Assembly: GCA_002389905.1 (NCBI GenBank)
Contig: DGRE01000015.1
Coordinates: 1 to 42,259, forward strand
Source: Hungatella sp. UBA4396
GTDB lineage: Bacteria > Bacillota > Clostridia > Lachnospirales > Lachnospiraceae
Direction: 5' to 3'
DNA length: 42,259 nt
Shown here: positions 37,318 through 42,259 of the stretch, in pieces
Numbering within the stretch: position 1 is the stretch's first letter
Layout of the letters: every line of letters starts with the position of its first letter
The notes under the pieces: model-generated
The model's database searches: none
The model's input: only the letters and a program-made list of their open reading frames with translations
Told to the model about the DNA's origin: nothing
Position numbers and translations under genes: made by a program

Positions 37318-39423
37318 TCACATCTTATCCAGATAATGCTTAAAATATTGATTCAAATACCGGGAAACCAAAGCCCTTATTTCTTCTTTTTCCCCGAACC
37401 TGACAGCTTCCAGAAATTCTTCTTCCTCAATCAGCCGCTCGCTCAGCACTCCTAAAATCTCACTGTTTTCTGCCGCATGGTCATCCTTTGGCACCAGCAT
37501 GACCAAAACAACACTGACTCCCCTGAAATATGGGTCAAGAAAGGGCTTTCCATCCTTTGTCTGGCAGACGGAAAACACCGGCTTTGCCACACCCTCGGTT
37601 CTGGCGTGAAGGAGGGCAAAGTTTAAGTCGGGAAATATCTGGCTGCACAATTGTTCCCGTCTCATTAAGTCCTCCTGAATCATTCTCTGCCGGTCCGCGT
37701 AAACCGCCAGCTTTTCACTGACAGCAATCAGCAGCTCTTCAAAGGTGATTCCATTATCCACCCGCTGGAATTCCATAAGCCTTATGATGCTTTTGATCTG
37801 GACAGCCATAAAATTCACCTGATCCAGTTGGATTGTAAACTCCTGATTATCCTGTTTTTTCGGCACGTATTCAAACTGGCGCACCTTTCCGGCTATCCGT
37901 TCCATGTCCTCAGCAGGAAGCAGAGGGCTTACGTACAGGATATCGGCCTCCTCACTGAGGGACATGGTGGATACAAAGAAATCCGTTTTACTGAGCACAT
38001 AAGGGGTCAAATCCGTCATTCCATAAACGGACAGCTCCACCCTGTCCGAAAAATCCCTGGCAATTTTGGAAGACATGAACCGTGAAATTCCGATTCCGCT
38101 GGCGCATACAATCCCCATATTTACCTTTCTCCGGCTTTCCTTTCTGCTCTCCATACGGACCTCTGCGGCACCGAAATGAATGGCGAGGAACCCGATTTCT
38201 GATTCCGGCACCTCATACCCGTACTTTCCCTCGATCACCTTTGCAACGGTTCTGCACCGCTCAAAAATCCCGGGATAATCCTGTTTAATCTGGTCCAGCA
38301 GGGGATTTTGAATCTTCATACCATTGGCAAGGCGGACCAGCGTGGGCTTTAAATGGGCAATTAAGCCCTGAATTACAAATTCCTCATCCTGTTTTAACAG
38401 ATAGGCAATGTTTTCATCATAGCAGTCAATCATTTCATTAACCACATCCCACAGCTCCCTGGACTCTTCTATCTCACTTCTGGACTTTTCATCAATGTTT
38501 AAGTTCTGAATCTTAGACCCCTTGATGTGCAGGCAGATGTAAGCACATTCAATTTCCGGAATTTGAATCTGAAATTCCTCTTCCAGGGATCTGGTGATGG
38601 TTTCCGCCAGGTCATAGTCCGGGTCATTTTGCAGGGAATCTTCCATAAGGGGATTTTCCTCAATGATCTCCTGCCTGCGGATGCGGTTTACGGCAATAGC
38701 CACATGGATGACCAGTCCAAGGTAAGATTCCTGGGTCAAATTGAGAATACGCTTGTCCCGTATCCGCAAAATGCAGGCTGTCACCCGCTTTACAATATCG
38801 TCGTCTAAAATCCGGTAAATATTTCTCTCACTTTTATTCTGAACCACCTTCAGTACAGACTGGTTCCGGGCCTCGTACATCTCCTGTATGATTTCCGTAT
38901 GGATATTTTCATCAATAAATACCCTGAGGGCGCGGCGGAAATCCCGCTCGCTGCCCTCAATGAACACACCGTATCCGGGCTTTCTCTTTATTTCCAAATG
39001 GTATTTGTGAAACCACTCCTTCACCGCCTCCAGGTCAGAGCTGACGGTGGCCTCGCTGACTCCAAAGAGGTCACTGTAGTAATACAGCTTTTTTAATGTC
39101 TTATCCTTTAGAATTTCCAGAATCAGGCGCTTTTGACGTTCAATCCGGTCTGAAACATCAAGGGCATCGTCTGCTTCCAGTTCCTCCTTTAAGGCTTCCA
39201 TCAAGTCCTTCTCTCCTTCCAGCCAGATTCCGGTTCCTGTTTTGGAGCAAAAAGTGAGCCCATATTTCTTTAATGCCTTTGGAATGAATTCCAGTTCCCT
39301 TTGTACTGTTCTTTTGCTGATGTTTATCTGATCCGCAAGCTGTTTGACAGGAACAGGCCCGTTTTCATTTATAAGAGCCAGAACGATCTGCTGCATTCTG
39401 GGTGTAAAATCACTACTTGCCAT
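37318..39423 (-). CDS. PRD-containing transcriptional regulator (MtlR/BglG type)
   Basis: The 701-residue regulator has two N-terminal HTH domains (about 10-70 and 90-150). Two PRD domains follow with conserved histidines (IHVAIAV; AHLKPTL; IHFGAAE), then an EIIB-like domain (NMGIVCASGIGISRFMSSKIARDF) and a C-terminal EIIA-like domain (ALLHARTEG). Phosphorylation by the PTS at these sites tunes its activity, as known for MtlR. It probably activates the surrounding PTS genes. ATG at 39423 with GGGAGG 8 bases before it; its start overlaps the EIICB gene by 11 bases. Confidence 0.93.
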   Translation of the reverse strand: MASSDFTPRMQQIVLALINENGPVPVKQLADQINISKRTVQRELEFIPKALKKYGLTFCSKTGTGIWLEGEKDLMEALKEELEADDALDVSDRIERQKRLILEILKDKTLKKLYYYSDLFGVSEATVSSDLEAVKEWFHKYHLEIKRKPGYGVFIEGSERDFRRALRVFIDENIHTEIIQEMYEARNQSVLKVVQNKSERNIYRILDDDIVKRVTACILRIRDKRILNLTQESYLGLVIHVAIAVNRIRRQEIIEENPLMEDSLQNDPDYDLAETITRSLEEEFQIQIPEIECAYICLHIKGSKIQNLNIDEKSRSEIEESRELWDVVNEMIDCYDENIAYLLKQDEEFVIQGLIAHLKPTLVRLANGMKIQNPLLDQIKQDYPGIFERCRTVAKVIEGKYGYEVPESEIGFLAIHFGAAEVRMESRKESRRKVNMGIVCASGIGISRFMSSKIARDFSDRVELSVYGMTDLTPYVLSKTDFFVSTMSLSEEADILYVSPLLPAEDMERIAGKVRQFEYVPKKQDNQEFTIQLDQVNFMAVQIKSIIRLMEFQRVDNGITFEELLIAVSEKLAVYADRQRMIQEDLMRREQLCSQIFPDLNFALLHARTEGVAKPVFSVCQTKDGKPFLDPYFRGVSVVLVMLVPKDDHAAENSEILGVLSERLIEEEEFLEAVRFGEKEEIRALVSRYLNQYFKHYLDKM

Positions 39424-40756
39424 CTTCCCCACCTCCCATTAACCAGTTCAGGAGTTCTTTATAGCCGGACATATCCGTCAGATTCTCCACAGTAAAACAG
39501 GGCTTATTGATTTCCGGCAGAAAACGGGCAAAGCTCTTTTGACAGACGATCACATCCGCATCCTCGGGAATGCGGTCAGCCGATACATGGAACACCTCAA
39601 TGCCTGTCAAGCCTTCCAGCTTCAGCCTTTTCTTAAACAGAGCACCCGCCATGGCACTGGAGCCCATGCCTACGTCGCAGACAAAATATATTTTGGCTTG
39701 TTGAATTCTTTTCACCTGTATCCCTTCGTCTTTCTGTATATTTTCTTCCTCAACAACAAGCTTTCCCTTTTTTCCCGACATAATCAGGCAGGAAAGCAGA
39801 CATGTCACTGCGGCGGAAATCAAAATCCCCATAATCACGCCCAGCCAATGGCTTTTGTCCGCCATAATCAGAATGGTGAGCACGCTTCCGGGAGAGGCGG
39901 GGCCTAAAAGTCCGCTGCCTGTCACCATAAAGCAGTAATTTCCTGCAATACTGCCTGCTATGGCAGCAGCCAATAACCGGATATCCGACAGCACATAGGG
40001 GAAATAAATCTCATGTATGCCGCCTAAGGACTGGATAATAAGGCTGGAATACATCTGCTTTCTCATATTTTTATAAATCAGGGCATGGGCCAGCAAAATT
40101 CCAAAACCAGGCCCCGGATTGGTTTCCAGAAGAAATAAAATGGAACTGCTGTTTACTTTCAACTGCTCCAGGCCAAGAGGGAGAAAAAAGCCGTGGTTGA
40201 TCCAGTTGTTGAAAAAAATCACTTTTAGAGGCTCTACCAAAAAGCTGATCAGGGGAATGACTCCATGTTTTATCATCAGTGACAAGCCGTTTCCGAGAAA
40301 ACTGATCAGCCATGCGGCCAGCGGTATCATCAGGTAGTATGTAAACACTCCTGCCAGAAGCCCCAGCCCTGCCAGATACAAATTGGTGAAAAGCATCTCA
40401 AATCCGGCCGGAATCCGGTTCTTAATCCGGTCCAGACCCTTCCGGCAGAAAAATCCTGCAAGGCTTCCTGCTATGGCAGACAAAATCATGGCAGAAGCAG
40501 GTTCCGTCATAACAACGGCAGAAGCGGCCAGGGTGCCGGCTAAACCGCCGGCATCCCCGCCGCACACTGTTCCTGCTTTGTATCCCATAAATACCGGAAT
40601 CACCAGAAAGGACAATATATTGGACATTTCAAACAAATACTTATTCTGAAATGCTCCTGCTGAAAAGACTGACAACAGTCCTGCTGTTACAAACAAAGGT
40701 ATGCATTCAGCAATGATCCTGCTGTAATATTTCAGAATTCTTTCCGTTAGCTTCAT
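39413..40756 (-). CDS. PTS EIICB, mannitol-type, divergent copy
   Basis: The 447-residue product has a membrane EIIC domain with the mannitol-type marks NRIPAGFEML, NNWINHGFFLPLG, TNPGPGFGILL and GGIHEIYFPYVL, and a C-terminal EIIB domain with the phosphoacceptor cysteine in VCDVGMGSSAMAG. Compared with the neighbouring copy it is more diverged and lacks the usual N-terminal MPNIGAF motif (IAECIPLFVTAGLL instead). It may have a different substrate or form a mixed transporter. An extended -10 promoter lies at 40809-40801. Confidence 0.9.
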   Translation of the reverse strand: MKLTERILKYYSRIIAECIPLFVTAGLLSVFSAGAFQNKYLFEMSNILSFLVIPVFMGYKAGTVCGGDAGGLAGTLAASAVVMTEPASAMILSAIAGSLAGFFCRKGLDRIKNRIPAGFEMLFTNLYLAGLGLLAGVFTYYLMIPLAAWLISFLGNGLSLMIKHGVIPLISFLVEPLKVIFFNNWINHGFFLPLGLEQLKVNSSSILFLLETNPGPGFGILLAHALIYKNMRKQMYSSLIIQSLGGIHEIYFPYVLSDIRLLAAAIAGSIAGNYCFMVTGSGLLGPASPGSVLTILIMADKSHWLGVIMGILISAAVTCLLSCLIMSGKKGKLVVEEENIQKDEGIQVKRIQQAKIYFVCDVGMGSSAMAGALFKKRLKLEGLTGIEVFHVSADRIPEDADVIVCQKSFARFLPEINKPCFTVENLTDMSGYKELLNWLMGGGEDGK

Positions 40757-40800
40757 CAATGCAGTTCCCCTTTTGAATCCGTGATCTATATTTATAAGTA

Positions 40801-40809
40801 TTATACCAT
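40801..40809 (-). promoter_or_regulatory. Extended -10 promoter between the two EIICB genes
   Basis: TGGTATAAT on the minus strand, an extended -10 without a clear -35, 45 bases before the second EIICB gene. It could drive the second copy and the regulator independently. Confidence 0.5.
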
Positions 40810-40840
40810 GGTTTACAAGCGGATACCAGAAAGGCTGTTT

Positions 40841-42220
40841 TTATTTTTTCAATTTTTCTACTAATTGGTCGTACTCCGGAGCGGCCAGGAAATTGGTGAT
40901 TAAGATCAGTTCAGCCTCAGGATTGCTGTGGGCCGCCCTTTCTTTCAGTTCCCGGTGGGTCACTACGATCTGCGCATCACTTGGAATAGAAGAAACCGGG
41001 GAATGAACCACTTCAATATCTCCAAATCCGGCTGCTGCCAGCTTCTTTTTCAATACCGTAGCTCCCATAGCGCTGGAGCCCATTCCGGCATCACAGGCAA
41101 AGACGATTTTTTTAATGGTTCCTGTAAAGGCTTCTTTCTTTTCTTCCTGCTGGATTCCTTTGGATTCCTGCTTCATCTGTTTTACTTTTTCCTGAGAGTC
41201 CTCCAAATCCACGCCTTTTGCTGTAAACTTCAGCAGAGGAAGTGATACGACGAAGGAAACTGCTGCTGCTACTGCAACGCCTGCCAATACGCCAAAGTAT
41301 TCACCTCTTGGAGTCATTGCAAGAACTGCCAGAATGCTTCCAGGTGATGCAGGTGAGGTAAGACCTATGCCAAAGAGCTGGAATATGAAGATTCCGCTGG
41401 CTCCTCCTGCCATAACTGCAAGAAGTAAAAGGGGGTTCATCAGGATATAGGGGAAGTAAATCTCATGGATTCCGCCTAAAAAGTGGATAATCACTGCACC
41501 GGGGGCTGAGCTCTTAGCTGATCCTTTTCCGGCAAGACAGTAAGCCAGCAATACTCCAAGTCCCGGTCCCGGGTTGGCTTCAAGCAGGAAGAATATGGAT
41601 TTTCCCATTTCCTCTACTTGCTGGATTCCCATAGGAGAGAGAATTCCATGGTTGATAGCATTGTTCAGGAACAAAATCTTAGCGGGTTCAATAAAGATGC
41701 TTGCCAGAGGAAGTAGCTTGCGGTCCACGAAGAATCCAACTCCCGCTTCCATGACCTGATTCATGACTGTAACAACAGGTGCAACTCCCTTCAGTGCGAT
41801 AACCGTAAGAATAGCTCCGATAATGCCCATGGAAAAGTTATTTACCAGCATTTCAAATCCGGCCGGAATCTTTCCTTCCATCTTGCGGTCAAACTGCTTG
41901 ATCACCCAGGCACTGACAGGTCCTACAATCATTGCTCCGATGAACATGGGAACACTGGAACCAACAACCACACCCATGGCTGTAATTGCGCCGATGACAC
42001 CGCCCCGCTGTCCGTAAACTGCCGCACCGCCCGTATATGCGATTAAAAGAGGCAGGAGCACAGAAGCCATGGGTGATACCAACGCTCCAAGAGTTTCATT
42101 GGGATACCAGCCTGTTGGAATAAACAGCGCCGTAATCAATCCCCATGCAATAAATGCACCAATATTTGGCATTACCATACCGCTTAAAAAGCGGCCGAAT
42201 ACTTGTATCTTCTCCTTCAT
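40841..42220 (-). CDS. mtlA: PTS mannitol-specific EIICB
   Basis: The 459-residue product is the standard MtlA-type transporter without an EIIA domain. EIIC marks are FGRFLSGMVMPNIGAFIAWGLITALFIP, RGGVIGAITAMGVV, GKIPAGFEMLVNNF, NNAINHGILSPMG, LEANPGPGLGVLLAY and GGIHEIYFPYIL. A charged linker leads to EIIB with its cysteine in VFACDAGMGSSAMGA. It imports a hexitol, most likely mannitol or a related polyol, as the phosphate. The ATG at 42220 has GAGGG 7 bases upstream, better than the ATG two codons before. A TATAAT lies at 42243-42238, but is very near the start codon. Confidence 0.93.
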   Translation of the reverse strand: MKEKIQVFGRFLSGMVMPNIGAFIAWGLITALFIPTGWYPNETLGALVSPMASVLLPLLIAYTGGAAVYGQRGGVIGAITAMGVVVGSSVPMFIGAMIVGPVSAWVIKQFDRKMEGKIPAGFEMLVNNFSMGIIGAILTVIALKGVAPVVTVMNQVMEAGVGFFVDRKLLPLASIFIEPAKILFLNNAINHGILSPMGIQQVEEMGKSIFFLLEANPGPGLGVLLAYCLAGKGSAKSSAPGAVIIHFLGGIHEIYFPYILMNPLLLLAVMAGGASGIFIFQLFGIGLTSPASPGSILAVLAMTPRGEYFGVLAGVAVAAAVSFVVSLPLLKFTAKGVDLEDSQEKVKQMKQESKGIQQEEKKEAFTGTIKKIVFACDAGMGSSAMGATVLKKKLAAAGFGDIEVVHSPVSSIPSDAQIVVTHRELKERAAHSNPEAELILITNFLAAPEYDQLVEKLKK

Positions 42221-42259
42221 ATGCATACCCTCACTTCATTATATAGTATTACTGCGTAA

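Noticed and set aside
42238..42243. TATAAT just upstream of mtlA as its promoter
   Set aside because: It is only 18 bases from the start codon, so the transcript would begin at or inside the ribosome site; the true promoter is probably beyond the window.

Overview
The window looks like a low-to-mid GC Gram-positive genome of the Clostridia, most likely a Lachnospiraceae (Clostridium XIVa / Lacrimispora-like) member. The inference rests on strong AGGAGG ribosome sites, TTGACA/TATAAT promoters, a DUF6062 protein, PRD-regulated mannitol-type PTS genes and PstI-free, minus-biased operons. The species cannot be named from the sequence alone. About 18.4 kb on the left is the early and lysogeny half of a temperate prophage. 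The remaining 24 kb is host chromosome.

Prophage, 1 to about 18,440. A long minus-strand early operon runs from about 15,360 leftwards off the window: cro-like repressor, excisionase-like HTH, antirepressor (ORF6N/ORF6C), many small zinc-ribbon or hypothetical proteins, DUF1351 + ERF annealing protein, NinB-like and HNH-like proteins, PDDEXK resolvase, replisome organizer, helicase loader, YopX proteins, a PP-loop (PAPS-reductase-like) ATPase, two DNA methyltransferase-like proteins, and a second complete tyrosine recombinase. Late structural genes must lie left of position 1. A plus-strand lysogeny module (CI-like repressor, ImmA/IrrE peptidase, zinc-ribbon/TM/DUF3862 protein, integrase) lies at 15,441-18,331. 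The integrase abuts the 3' end of the host 23S rRNA uracil methyltransferase gene, which is the likely attachment site. The replisome gene carries two adjacent 12-bp tandem arrays that look like a replication origin, and the cI/cro region has face-to-face promoters.

Host housekeeping, 18,405-26,930. Minus-strand genes: rlmD-like methyltransferase, DEAD-box RNA helicase with a DbpA-type RNA-binding tail, CorA transporter, cytidylate-kinase-like protein, and a polar amino-acid ABC transporter (ATPase, lipoprotein, two permeases) with a consensus promoter and an attenuator-like leader. A palindromic multi-hairpin element precedes rlmD.

Carbohydrate and signalling region, 26,938-42,259. A TIM-barrel isomerase and two Gfo/Idh/MocA dehydrogenases form an operon divergent from an AraC regulator. 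A DUF6062 gene follows, and then a compact locus (31,736-32,027) that has all the parts of a type I toxin-antitoxin system of the Fst/par kind: a 31-residue hydrophobic peptide, an inverted repeat over its ribosome site and start codon, a convergent small RNA promoter, a shared terminator, and a direct repeat that lets the small RNA pair with the toxin start region. An OmpR-type two-component system follows, and last a PTS operon with two mannitol-type EIICB proteins, a PRD regulator, EIIA, a PfkB 1-phosphofructokinase-like kinase and a SorE-like sugar-phosphate reductase. Together the PTS genes would import and phosphorylate a hexitol or ketose and feed it to glycolysis.
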